Source: Terriglobales bacterium
GTDB taxonomy: Bacteria; Acidobacteriota; Terriglobia; Terriglobales; Acidobacteriaceae
DNA: 60,000 nt
NCBI GenBank assembly: GCA_035561515.1
Contig: DATMXP010000026.1
Coordinates: forward strand, 1 to 60,000
Direction: 5' to 3'
Of this stretch, positions 1-8,265 are shown in pieces (positions within the stretch are counted from its first letter, which is position 1; the number at the start of each line of letters is the position of its first letter). Made by a program: the position numbers and the translations under genes. The notes beneath the pieces are model-generated. The model searched no databases and had not been told where the DNA came from. It saw nothing but the letters and a program-made list of their open reading frames with translations.

Positions 1-1
1 G

Positions 2-1369
2 TGTGGAGGTGGGGGTGGAGGCGGTGGCAGAACACCAGCACCAGTTTCGTTTGGCATCACGACGGCGTCGTTGCCTCCCGCGACGTCCGGTGTCCCATAC
101 AGCGTTACCCTAACTGCGGCTGGCGGTACACCGCCTTACAAATGGAGCATCCTGACCGAATACCCTCAAATGACCGGATTCAAGCTCTCTACCGACGGCG
201 TGCTTAGCGGATTGCGGCCGGAAGGAGAGGAGGGGATGCTGACGCAGATTCAGTTTCAAGTGACGGATTCATCCGCCGTTCCGCAAACCACTACCCGTTC
301 GCTGCCCATTGACGTATTCGGGATGCGCTCCTATGCAATGGAGGGCCAAAAGGCGGTCAAATACAACCGCGACATCATCGCGGGAGGAGGCGTGACTCCC
401 ATTTTGTGGCAGTCAACAGGTCTACCGCCCGGGTTGACTCTGCGCCAGAATCCGGACAAGGATTCAACCCGCGAGTTCATCCTCGCCGGTATTCCATCCC
501 AAGCGGGTGAGTACCAGGTCAGTATTCAGGCAACCGACTCCGGAGCTCCTGCCAGGACGACTCGGATGAGTTTTCCCGTGATTATCCAACCGGAAAAACT
601 AGTCCTACCTGCCAAGGCTCTACCAACCGCCACCGTCGGACAACCATACTCGTACACCGTTCCAGTGTCCGGCGGGGTCCCGCCTTACACTGTGTACGTG
701 CTCTCACTCCCTCCGGGGTTAACGTACACTCAATCGAATACCCTGATTTCGGGAACACCGACTACCTCTGGGTTCTACAGCGCGTATATCCAGGTGGAAG
801 ACGCCGCCAAGCAGCGGATCAGCAACCCAAGCCTGCAGTTGCTCGTTACGGAAATCCCGCCCGCAGAGAACAACAACTCCATCTCTAACGCCACGCAAAT
901 CTACTCCTCGACGTACTACGCCTCTATCAGTGCTCTTACTGATCGAGATGGCAACCTCGCTCCGGACCAGGACTACTACAGAATGGATCTGGCGCCCGGC
1001 AAAAAGTTATTCGTAATGGTTGAAGCCGTGACGGGCTACAGCTACGAAGGTGATTTTCAGTCGCTGTTGGATCCGGTGATCGAGATTCTGGACGCCAACG
1101 GGCGGCGTCTCAACACATGCATCGATACTCTCGACGACGCCTACTTCTCGAAAGTCTTGCCGATCGACGCAACTCCGAATGATTTCGACGACTCCTGCAT
1201 GCAGTGGACTGGGGATGGCTATACGGCCGTCGGTCGCCGGAGCGTTCGTGTCACCGCCAAGATCCCTGGGAGTTCGACCCTGGAGACGATATACATCCAT
1301 GTCTTCGATTGGCGGGGAGATGCTCGTCCGGACATGGCGTATCGGCTCACAGTTAGGGACTCAAATTGA
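2..1369 (+). CDS. Lipoprotein with putative-Ig (He_PIG-like) repeats and a PPC-like C-terminal domain, 5' truncated
   Basis: The reading frame is open from the left edge, so the start and most of the signal peptide lie outside the window. The first visible residues are a cysteine followed by eight glycines, the usual look of an acidobacterial lipobox cysteine plus glycine linker. Then come immunoglobulin-like units of the He_PIG type, marked by GVPYSVTLTAAGGTPPYKW and GQPYSYTVPVSGGVPPYTV and by 'LPPGLT...ISGTP' turns. The last third (DQDYYRMDLAPGKKLFVMVEA, DPVIEILDANGRRL) resembles the bacterial pre-peptidase C-terminal domain. I infer a surface-attached or periplasmic binding protein; the ligand is unknown. 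Family-level confidence is good for the Ig units and moderate for the C-terminal domain. Confidence 0.75.
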   Translation, partial: CGGGGGGGGRTPAPVSFGITTASLPPATSGVPYSVTLTAAGGTPPYKWSILTEYPQMTGFKLSTDGVLSGLRPEGEEGMLTQIQFQVTDSSAVPQTTTRSLPIDVFGMRSYAMEGQKAVKYNRDIIAGGGVTPILWQSTGLPPGLTLRQNPDKDSTREFILAGIPSQAGEYQVSIQATDSGAPARTTRMSFPVIIQPEKLVLPAKALPTATVGQPYSYTVPVSGGVPPYTVYVLSLPPGLTYTQSNTLISGTPTTSGFYSAYIQVEDAAKQRISNPSLQLLVTEIPPAENNNSISNATQIYSSTYYASISALTDRDGNLAPDQDYYRMDLAPGKKLFVMVEAVTGYSYEGDFQSLLDPVIEILDANGRRLNTCIDTLDDAYFSKVLPIDATPNDFDDSCMQWTGDGYTAVGRRSVRVTAKIPGSSTLETIYIHVFDWRGDARPDMAYRLTVRDSN

Positions 1370-1459
1370 AGCAGATGCCAGCTGCTTTTCTTCTTAGAAG
1401 CTGCGCTTCTTCTCGCTTACAATTCGGCATCCTACTTGGAACAGAAGCTGCGAGATTTG

Positions 1460-2548
1460 ATGGAAAGCTCACCGCTCATATCCTCTACCACCAGCCGTAA
1501 TCAGATTAAAGTCGCCGGACTGCTTCTGGCTACGCTGGTCGTCATTTATCTCTGTTATCGGATATTGCTGCCGTTCTTTCCGGCTTTGACCTGGGCAATC
1601 GCTCTCGCCGTGGTGACGCGGCCCCTACACAGAGTTCTTGACCGGCGGCTGAGGAACCGTACCCTTTCTTCTTTTCTTGCTGTCATCATCATTACCCTGG
1701 TGCTGGTAATTCCGCTGTTCGTGATTACGGAGCAAGTTGTATCGGAAGGAATCGGTGCCGTCCGGACTGTGCGATCTCCGGAGTTCCAAGACAAAATGCG
1801 GGTGGTTCTGAGCGAGAATCCCAGGCTGGCGAATGCTGTCGATTGGGTACAGCAGAGGATCAACATCTCCGGTCAGGCGCAGGCTATTGCGGGCACCGCC
1901 GCCAACACCGCGCAGGCCGCTCTCGCCGTCTCGCTAGCGGGGCTCGGTCAACTATTCATTGCTCTCTTTACTGTCTTTTTTCTGCTCAGAGACTTCGAAG
2001 TCTTCGACGGTTTTGTCAGGGGCTTGATGCCGCTTTCCAGAAAAGACGCCGACGACGTGATCTCGCGTGTGAAGTTGACGATTGATGCGTCCGTGCGCGG
2101 CCGGATTGTGATCGCGGCGATTCAGGGCACGCTCGGCGGACTGATGTTCTGGTTCCTGGGACTGCCGGCCCCACTGCTGTGGGGATCGGTCATGGCCGTG
2201 TTTGCTCTCGTGCCGATGCTGGGTGCCTTTGTCGTATGGGTCCCCGCAGCATTGTTCCTCGTGATAACCGGTCACATGTATAAGGCGATCATTCTTGCGG
2301 TCTGGGGCGCTCTGGTGATCGGCACTGCCGATAATCTTCTTTATCCCATGCTGGTCGGCAGGGACATCCGTATGCACACGGTCATGATCTTCTTCTCGGT
2401 CCTTGGCGGAGTCGCGGCATTCGGCGCTTCGGGCCTGGTGGTTGGGCCTGTGATCTTCGCAGTTGCGGGAGCGCTGATCGAGATGTGGAGCCGCAGGTCA
2501 GCGCCGGCGGTAGTTGAACCCGTGTCTACCACGTCCGTCACGTCGTGA
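1460..2548 (+). CDS. AI-2E family (PerM/UPF0118) transporter
   Basis: This is a roughly 362-residue polytopic membrane protein. An N-terminal hydrophobic pair (AGLLLATLVVIYLCYRILLPFFPALTWAIALA) is followed by a soluble stretch and then closely spaced C-terminal membrane segments, the typical order for this family. FALVPMLGAFVVWVPAALF and the following segments match its conserved core. Members export quorum signals or small solutes or work as Na+/H+ antiporters, and the substrate cannot be told here. I prefer ATG at 1460; an in-frame TTG at 1436 would add eight residues and neither has a clear ribosome-binding site. The gene ends 35 bp from the convergent motB. Confidence 0.85.
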   Translation: MESSPLISSTTSRNQIKVAGLLLATLVVIYLCYRILLPFFPALTWAIALAVVTRPLHRVLDRRLRNRTLSSFLAVIIITLVLVIPLFVITEQVVSEGIGAVRTVRSPEFQDKMRVVLSENPRLANAVDWVQQRINISGQAQAIAGTAANTAQAALAVSLAGLGQLFIALFTVFFLLRDFEVFDGFVRGLMPLSRKDADDVISRVKLTIDASVRGRIVIAAIQGTLGGLMFWFLGLPAPLLWGSVMAVFALVPMLGAFVVWVPAALFLVITGHMYKAIILAVWGALVIGTADNLLYPMLVGRDIRMHTVMIFFSVLGGVAAFGASGLVVGPVIFAVAGALIEMWSRRSAPAVVEPVSTTSVTS

Positions 2549-2583
2549 AGCGGACTGTTGGGGTGTTCCGCTCGCCAGCGACG

Positions 2584-3351
2584 CTAGTGGGATGCTGCCT
2601 GCGCCGTCTGGGCGTGTGCTGCTGCGTCTTTCGGTTGGTCCTGTAGTTCCACGTAGTGCACAATCACCGAAATCCTCCGGTTCGAAGGATCATCCGGTTT
2701 GGCGGGAAGCCGCAAATGCTGGTCGGCCAGTCCGCGTACCTGAAGTAGTTGCTTCCCGCTCAAGGCGGCATTCTGCATAATGCGCCGTGCCGTGTTGGCA
2801 CGATCAACGGAAAGTTCCCAGTTCGAATACAGGTCCCCCATGTAGGGCTTCGAGTCAGTGTGTCCCTCAATGGAAACCTTGTTCGGCAGCTTTCCGATTT
2901 CCTTTGCGAGTGCGGTCAGCAGTTCCTGGCCGCTGAGGCTCGGCTCTGCGCTCCCCAGGTCGAAGAACGTCCCGTTTGCCTCTTCGATCAACTCAATGCG
3001 AAGACCTTCGGCGGTGACCGTCATTTCGATCTGCTTGCTGAGCTTTTCGAAATTGGGAACCTTGCGCAGCGCCTTGGTGAGTTGTTCCTTCAGTTTGGGC
3101 ATGTCGTCTTTGGTGATTGCGAAGTAATCGCCAGAGCCCCGCATATCGCTGCCGACCTTCTTGGATGAGCCCGTCGGATCCTTGAAGTAACCGCCGATTG
3201 CTTCCTGCACCTGCTTGTTACTGTTTAGCAGCCACAGCACAATGAACAACGCCATCATCGCGGTGACGAAGTCCGCGTAGGCCACCTTCCATGCGCCACC
3301 GTGATGGCCTGCGTGGGCGCGTGCTTTTTTTACGATAATGCGAGTGGACAT
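2584..3351 (-). CDS. motB: Flagellar motor stator protein MotB
   Basis: The protein has 255 residues. A short cytoplasmic N-terminus leads into one membrane helix containing AYADFVTAMMALFIVLWLL, where Asp27 is the conserved ion-binding aspartate of MotB. An OmpA-like peptidoglycan-binding domain follows at the C-terminus (VSIEGHTDSKPY...NWELSVDRANTARR). The protein anchors the MotA/MotB stator to the cell wall. It lies 2 bp after motA on the same strand. An aspartate in the helix followed by an OmpA domain separates MotB from ExbD/TolR. No other flagellar gene is in the window, so the stator genes stand apart from any flagellar cluster. Confidence 0.95.
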   Translation of the reverse strand: MSTRIIVKKARAHAGHHGGAWKVAYADFVTAMMALFIVLWLLNSNKQVQEAIGGYFKDPTGSSKKVGSDMRGSGDYFAITKDDMPKLKEQLTKALRKVPNFEKLSKQIEMTVTAEGLRIELIEEANGTFFDLGSAEPSLSGQELLTALAKEIGKLPNKVSIEGHTDSKPYMGDLYSNWELSVDRANTARRIMQNAALSGKQLLQVRGLADQHLRLPAKPDDPSNRRISVIVHYVELQDQPKDAAAHAQTAQAASH

Positions 3352-3353
3352 GA

Positions 3354-4229
3354 TTATTTCCCCTGCGCTGCCGCTGCATTCGCACCTTTCGCTGTCGATT
3401 CCATCTCCTGAAAGGTGGGGCGCACCCTGCCGGGAATCGCGCGGCGCCCGAACTCAAGAGCCTGGATCGGCGCATTTCCCTTGATGAACGACAGCAGCAC
3501 GATTCGCAGCACGTTGTGATACTGATTCTCTTCTTCCGCCGACTTCGCCATATTCGACGCAACCGGGCCCACAAACCCATAGCACATCAGGATTCCGAGG
3601 AACGTTCCCACCAATGCCGCCGCTACTTTTTGACCGATTTCTTCCGGTGGGCCGCCGAGTGCGCCCATCGTGATCACAACGCCAAGAACGGCTGCCACGA
3701 TGCCTAATCCCGGGAGAGAATCGGCCATGGTGCTCAGCGCGGCCACAGGGACCGACGCCTCATGATGCGAGACCTCAATATCAGATTCCATCATTTGATC
3801 CAGATCGAATGGGTCCACGCCACCGGTGATGGCCATCCGCATGGTGTCGCAAACGAAATCACGCGTGTGATGGTCTTTCAGGAACCAGGCGTGCTTGGAG
3901 AAGATCTGGCTCTTGCCGGGATCTTCCACGTCGGATTCCAACCCCATCAGACCTTCTCGGCGAGCCTTGTTCAGGATTTCGTAGCAGAGTTTCAGAGTCT
4001 CCAGGTAGCGTTGCTTACCGAAACGTGATGGTTTCAGTGAGCCAATCACGCCGCTGACAATCTTCTTCAGAACGTGGAGCGGATTGGCAATCAGCACAGT
4101 ACCGATGCCTGCGCCGCCGATAATCAGCAACTCCGCCGGCTGCAGCAGCACGGCGATTCGTCCATGTTCGAGCAGATATCCGCCCAGCACCGCGCCGAAT
4201 ACCACGAGAAGACCGATGATTACGAACAC
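3354..4229 (-). CDS. motA: Flagellar motor stator protein MotA
   Basis: The protein has 291 residues, close to the usual MotA length. There are four hydrophobic segments: two at the N-terminus (MFVIIGLLVVFGAVLGGYLLE) and two after a cytoplasmic loop (LGIVAAVLGVVITMGALGG and VAAALVGTFLGILMCYGFVGPVA). It is the channel partner of MotB and drives flagellar rotation with the ion gradient. The start is GTG at 4229, preceded by GGAGAG, and overlaps the end of the upstream PAS gene by 10 bp, so the three genes are probably translationally coupled. MotA rather than ExbB is supported by length and by the adjoining motB. Confidence 0.94.
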   Translation of the reverse strand: MFVIIGLLVVFGAVLGGYLLEHGRIAVLLQPAELLIIGGAGIGTVLIANPLHVLKKIVSGVIGSLKPSRFGKQRYLETLKLCYEILNKARREGLMGLESDVEDPGKSQIFSKHAWFLKDHHTRDFVCDTMRMAITGGVDPFDLDQMMESDIEVSHHEASVPVAALSTMADSLPGLGIVAAVLGVVITMGALGGPPEEIGQKVAAALVGTFLGILMCYGFVGPVASNMAKSAEEENQYHNVLRIVLLSFIKGNAPIQALEFGRRAIPGRVRPTFQEMESTAKGANAAAAQGK

Positions 4230-5107
4230 GATGCTCTCTCCGGCAGTTCTTCGTCAGGAGCCAGGACGCGAAGAAGACTCTCGACTGAGTCGTACTCTTC
4301 GAGCATGACTCCCTGTGCTCGTACGCGACAGACCACTCGCTCGCCCCACCACATGATTCCGCAGGCGCTGCCTGCGTTTTCGAGAGTTTCGTTCAGCGTC
4401 TGGAGGAGCTCTGGACTGCTGTTCGGAACGACCACCAGCAGGCGAGACCCGGTCCAGCAGCCAAGATAGTGCGGCACCGTCAGGACACGTGACACCGTTT
4501 GTGCGAGGGCCCGGAGCGCAACATTCGCCATCTCACGCCCGCGGTTGATGGCCATCTCGCGGAGGCGTTCGATCTCTACAACCAGTGCGGCGCTGTGGCT
4601 CTTCGGTAGTGACATGCTTAATTGCAGTTGTGCTCTCGATGCGACCACCGAAGGCAAACCCATCTGCTGATCGAATCGATCGATATGCTCGCTGATCCAG
4701 CACAGGCCGTCCGGTCCGACGCTTTCTTCCTGGAATACTTGCGCAATGAGAGTCGATTTCAATCGTTCGTCGCGCAGCAGAAACGTTCTAACCAGCACCG
4801 GCACACGATGACCTTCAATATGCCGAAGAAAGAGTTTCGACTCGAACGTCTCTCCGGCGTGAGTTACTTTCTCCAGCGGGCAGTGATCCGAACCGCACAC
4901 CACCGAGCCGCCGGGAGAGCAGTGGTCGAGCATGCCGTCGCCGCACTTCCGGCCAAGGATATCCTGCGAGAGATACCCGGTAATCTGCTCGGCTCGCTTA
5001 TTCCAGAACAGCACCTTGTGGTTGGTGTCCACCACGTAGGCGCCGAATGGCAGCAGATCGGCGAAATCGCGGAAGATCGCGGGATTGTGTTCGAGAGAAG
5101 TCACCAT
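4220..5107 (-). CDS. PAS domain protein with a degenerate GGDEF-like C-terminal domain
   Basis: The protein has 295 residues. A PAS domain spans about residues 12-125 (FGAYVVDTNHKVLFWNKRAEQITGY). It carries four cysteines in the stretch beginning KCGDGMLDHC and ending CGSDHCPL, a pattern seen in PAS-diguanylate cyclase proteins. The C-terminal 150 residues keep the GGDEF fold signature, but the catalytic GGDEF position reads WTGSR (GCWTGSRLLVVVP) and the metal-binding acidic residues are missing. It is therefore probably a non-catalytic sensor or nucleotide-responsive regulator. It is the first gene of an operon with motA and motB, with a 10-bp overlap. A role tuning the stator is inferred from position only. 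Confidence 0.8.
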   Translation of the reverse strand: MVTSLEHNPAIFRDFADLLPFGAYVVDTNHKVLFWNKRAEQITGYLSQDILGRKCGDGMLDHCSPGGSVVCGSDHCPLEKVTHAGETFESKLFLRHIEGHRVPVLVRTFLLRDERLKSTLIAQVFQEESVGPDGLCWISEHIDRFDQQMGLPSVVASRAQLQLSMSLPKSHSAALVVEIERLREMAINRGREMANVALRALAQTVSRVLTVPHYLGCWTGSRLLVVVPNSSPELLQTLNETLENAGSACGIMWWGERVVCRVRAQGVMLEEYDSVESLLRVLAPDEELPERASCS

Positions 5108-5194
5108 CTTTCATTTCGGCAGAAATTCGCCGGTACTTCAGTCGGAAACCCTTCGCCGCCAAGCCGCGAGACGGTCCGCTGCATCCAACAAACC

Positions 5195-6121
5195 GTGTTG
5201 CCGAAACCAAAAAGCAAAACATTGGTGCTCTTAAACGCGGGATCGGGTGACCAGAAGAAACGTGAGGTTGCCGACCAACTCCGTTCGTTTGCCCAGGAAA
5301 GGGGACTGGAGCTCGACGTTCACTTAGTGAACGGTAACGATATCGCCGCTCAAGCGAGGCATGCCCGTGATGCGGGATACGACACGGTAATCGCCGGCGG
5401 AGGCGACGGAACCATCAACGCAGTTGCCTCAGAACTGATTGGTTCCGGAGTACGGATGGGAGTTCTTCCGCTTGGCACCTTCAACTACTTTGCCCGCCAA
5501 CTCGGAATTCCGCAGGAAGTCCCCGAATGCTTCAGCGTGTGTTCCCAACCGGATGGCCAAGACATCACCCTCGCCCAGGTAAACGGACGCGTGTTCCTGA
5601 ACAATGCGAGCATCGGACTTTATCCGCAGATTCTCTGGATCCGTGAGAAGACGTACCGACACTGGGGTCGTAGCCGGCTCGCGGCCTATTGGGCAGTGGT
5701 GCAGGCATTTGCTCGGCCCCGGGTGAATCTGCGACTCACCCTGACGCTTGATGGCGAGAAGCATTACGTGAAGACGCCCATGATCTTCGTCGCACGGAAC
5801 AGCTACCAACTGCGCGAGTTCGAACTCGACGGCCCTGCCTGCGTCGATGCCGATGGCTTTGCTGTATTCGTATTGCCGGCGGTCGGGCGACTTGGCCTGC
5901 TCCGGCTCGCCTGGCGCATGTTGCGTCGTCGTATCGAAACTCCGCACGACATTAAGGTCCTATGCGGGCGGGAGTTAGAGATCCACGGGGCGCGTCGCCG
6001 CGCTACGCTCGCGCTGGACGGTGAACGCTTCAAACTGAATCTGCCGCTCAGGTTTCGGGTGGTTCCACGCGCACTGCGGATGATCGTTCCCGCCGTGAAG
6101 AATGGGGAAGCGGCCGCATAA
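5195..6121 (+). CDS. Diacylglycerol kinase-family (lipid kinase-like) protein
   Basis: This is the DAGK catalytic domain family (YegS/DgkB/LCB5 type). The nucleotide-binding signature is GGGDGTINAVASEL, followed by PLGTFNYFARQL, the counterpart of the usual PLGTxNDFAR. The remaining C-terminal half matches the beta-sandwich domain. It is likely a lipid or diacylglycerol kinase acting at the membrane. The open frame runs far upstream but is antisense to the PAS gene there; GTG at 5195 (or TTG at 5198) gives the expected N-terminus MPKPKSKTLVLLNAGSG and about 308 residues. The gene is divergent from the PAS-motAB operon and its stop codon directly abuts the next start (TAAATG). Confidence 0.82.
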   Translation: MLPKPKSKTLVLLNAGSGDQKKREVADQLRSFAQERGLELDVHLVNGNDIAAQARHARDAGYDTVIAGGGDGTINAVASELIGSGVRMGVLPLGTFNYFARQLGIPQEVPECFSVCSQPDGQDITLAQVNGRVFLNNASIGLYPQILWIREKTYRHWGRSRLAAYWAVVQAFARPRVNLRLTLTLDGEKHYVKTPMIFVARNSYQLREFELDGPACVDADGFAVFVLPAVGRLGLLRLAWRMLRRRIETPHDIKVLCGRELEIHGARRRATLALDGERFKLNLPLRFRVVPRALRMIVPAVKNGEAAA

Positions 6122-6955
6122 ATGCGCATCCTCGTTCACCTTTCGGATTTGCATTTCGGCAAAGCCGACCCGGTTCTTCTGGAGCCTTTGCTCCAGAGCA
6201 TCGAGCAGATTGCACCGGATGTCGTTGTGATTTCCGGGGATCTCACGCAGCGCGCCCGCGCCCATCAGTTCAAGGAGGCCCGCGCGTTTCTCGATCGGCT
6301 TAAGGCGCCGACGGTCGTCATCCCGGGTAATCATGACATACCGCTGAATGTCATTGAGCGCTTCGCCATGCCGCTCACCAAATATCGTCGCCACATTGCG
6401 CGCGACATTGAGCCCACCTATCAGGACGACGAAGTCTCCATCTTCAGTATCAATACTGCGCGTTCACTGACGACGGATCGGGGAAGCATCAGCACTGCGC
6501 AACTGAACCGCGCAGCCCGCTTTTTCGCGCAGGCCAAGCCGGGTGCCGTGCGCATCGTCGTGACTCATCATCCGTTTGATTTTCCGCGGGCGATTCGGGA
6601 GAAATATCGCGTCAGGCGCGCGCAACGTGCGATGGAAGTTCTCGCACGGCATCAAGCGGATCTCTTCCTTGCCGGTCATGCACACCGATGCTTTACGGTG
6701 TGTAGCGCCGAGCGGTACCGCATTGCCGGGTACTCTGCGTTGATCGTGCAGGCGGGTACAAGTATCTCGAGCCGTACGCGCGATGAACCGAATTCGTTCA
6801 ACGTCCTGCGCATCGCACGACCCTATATTTCAGTCCAAAGTATCTTCTGGTCGCCGGAGAAAAGGCAGTTTGTCGGTGCCCAGCCCGCCAACTTTCAACA
6901 CTCCGGCCAGGGTTGGCAGCCGTCAACCTCGATTGAGCAGGAAAAAGTGGGGTAA
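6122..6955 (+). CDS. Metallophosphoesterase (calcineurin-like)
   Basis: The protein has 277 residues and all five sequence blocks of the calcineurin-like phosphoesterase fold: DLHFG near residue 9, GDLTQ, GNHD, THHP and GHAH. Together these place a two-metal active site. The family includes cyclic-nucleotide phosphodiesterases of the CpdA type and other phosphoesterases; the substrate is not determinable here. The ATG immediately follows the stop codon of the lipid-kinase-like gene, so the two are co-transcribed and may act on the same lipid or nucleotide metabolites. There is no signal peptide, so it is cytoplasmic. Confidence 0.88.
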   Translation: MRILVHLSDLHFGKADPVLLEPLLQSIEQIAPDVVVISGDLTQRARAHQFKEARAFLDRLKAPTVVIPGNHDIPLNVIERFAMPLTKYRRHIARDIEPTYQDDEVSIFSINTARSLTTDRGSISTAQLNRAARFFAQAKPGAVRIVVTHHPFDFPRAIREKYRVRRAQRAMEVLARHQADLFLAGHAHRCFTVCSAERYRIAGYSALIVQAGTSISSRTRDEPNSFNVLRIARPYISVQSIFWSPEKRQFVGAQPANFQHSGQGWQPSTSIEQEKVG

Positions 6956-6986
6956 AGCACGCGGGGGCTGAGTGCCCCCGGATTAT

Positions 6987-7382
6987 CTACCAGCGATTAC
7001 CACCACGGTCGCCACCGCGGTCACGTCCACGGCCGCCGCCGCCACGGCTGTCACCGCGACCACCACCGCCGCCGCCGCGATTACCGCCTCGTCCGCCAAA
7101 GCCGCCGTATCCACCTCCGGACCGGGGCGCGCGTGCTTCACGAGGACGCGCTTCGTTGACGGTGAGCGCGCGGCTTCCCACTTGGCGCCCGTTCAGTTCA
7201 GCGATCGCCTTATTTGCTTCTTCGTCGTTCGCCATCTCCACAAAGCCGAAACCGCGTGATTGCCCGCTGAACTTGTCTTTCGCGACGCTCACGTTCTCTA
7301 CCTGTCCATACGGCTCGAACAGGCTTCGAAGATCCTGCTCACTGGTGGCGTAATCCATATTACCCACGTAAATGTTTTTCAT
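6987..7382 (-). CDS. RNA-binding protein, single RRM with glycine/arginine-rich tail
   Basis: One RNA recognition motif covers about residues 1-80. RNP2 is IYVGNM and RNP1 is RGFGFVEM, and the helix EEANKAIAELNG is typical. The last third is almost pure glycine, arginine and aspartate, an RGG-like low-complexity tail as in cyanobacterial and acidobacterial Rbp proteins. It is probably a cold- or stress-related RNA chaperone. Two ATGs lie close together. AAAGG is 9 bp from ATG 7382 but only 3 bp from ATG 7388, so I take 7382, which yields MKNIYVGN. The gene is convergent with the metallophosphoesterase. Confidence 0.9.
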   Translation of the reverse strand: MKNIYVGNMDYATSEQDLRSLFEPYGQVENVSVAKDKFSGQSRGFGFVEMANDEEANKAIAELNGRQVGSRALTVNEARPREARAPRSGGGYGGFGGRGGNRGGGGGGRGDSRGGGGRGRDRGGDRGGNRW

Positions 7383-7482
7383 CGTCATCGACCTTTGCTG
7401 AGTGGAAATGCATCAAGCAGGACCACACGAGTACCTAAGGAGCCTGAACGATATCACAAATTGCCATGGTTCGCCGAATTGC

Positions 7483-8136
7483 CTATCCGAGTTGGAGGGT
7501 CTGGAAATCGTATAGAGCCAGGACTGCCGGGTCCCCGACAGCGGTGGCGTCAGTGAAAGTCTGCACCGGGCGCGGGAAGTCGAAGGGCGGCAGCATCAGG
7601 TTCAACGGGCGAAAGCTGCCGGTGTGGATCTCACGGTTTACGGATACCTGGGGCTGTTGCGTGACCAGCAGGTACTTTGCCCCGCTTCTCTGAAAATTCC
7701 GCAAAACCCGGCGGCAATCGCGGAGGGGAAGATGAATCAACAGATGCCGGCAGAGCACCAGGTCAGTATGCGGCAAGTCGTCCTTGATGGCGTCCAGAAC
7801 CAGGAAGCTTCGAGTGGGTGACCCGTACCTGCGGTGGTTATTTTCGACCAGGTCAGGCACGATATCGATACCGACGTAATGGTCCAGCGGCAATTCCACC
7901 TGCGACATCCAGTAGAAGTCGCCGCAAGGGGCATCCAGCATGGTTCGGACTCCCAGTTGGCGCAGAAGTCCCGGCAGAGCCTCGCGGACGTGCGCCGTCG
8001 CCTGCAGGGAGGAACCTCCGCCGGACACGGACTCGCCGCCCGACCACAAGTTACGGCGGTAGATGTCGCGGAATACCCTCTGCCGGGTGGCACGCGCGTA
8101 TCCTGCCCGAAGTTTGCGAACCAGCAGCTTCAACAT
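7483..8136 (-). CDS. Class I SAM-dependent methyltransferase
   Basis: Motif I of the Rossmann fold reads MLDAPCGDFYWM, followed by an acidic strand end (YVGIDIVPDLVENN) and a motif-II-like LVLCRHLLIHLP. The protein is about 217 residues from the ATG at 8136; an in-frame GTG at 8178 would add 14 residues but lacks a ribosome-binding site. The C-terminus (TQQPQVSVNREIHTGSFRPL) resembles enzymes that methylate small or sugar-linked substrates, but the substrate is unknown. It is divergent from the MHS transporter. Confidence 0.78.
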   Translation of the reverse strand: MLKLLVRKLRAGYARATRQRVFRDIYRRNLWSGGESVSGGGSSLQATAHVREALPGLLRQLGVRTMLDAPCGDFYWMSQVELPLDHYVGIDIVPDLVENNHRRYGSPTRSFLVLDAIKDDLPHTDLVLCRHLLIHLPLRDCRRVLRNFQRSGAKYLLVTQQPQVSVNREIHTGSFRPLNLMLPPFDFPRPVQTFTDATAVGDPAVLALYDFQTLQLG

Positions 8137-8250
8137 GGATGCTTCTGCATTATGAAGGCTCCTCCTGGTTTTTCGCACCAGGCAAAGTGGAGGTGATCAT
8201 CACAGCCAATTCGGCTCTTCATCCCCGCAAATCCGGAGAAGGACGCTAGA

Positions 8251-8265
8251 ATGGCCAGACGATGA
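8251..8265 (+). promoter_or_regulatory. Possible four-codon leader ORF overlapping the MHS transporter start
   Basis: ATG GCC AGA CGA TGA has a good ribosome-binding site (GAGAAGGA) about 8 bases upstream, and its stop overlaps the transporter ATG as ATGA. The transporter itself has no ribosome-binding site at normal spacing. Coupling by termination and restart would explain the arrangement. This is inference from spacing only. Confidence 0.3.

Noticed and set aside
4622..5194. Long upstream part of the lipid-kinase-like frame
   Set aside because: It is antisense to the PAS-domain gene and has no family similarity.
7021..7130. Dense CCG/GCC repeats resembling a satellite
   Set aside because: They are the coding sequence of the glycine/arginine-rich tail of the RNA-binding protein.
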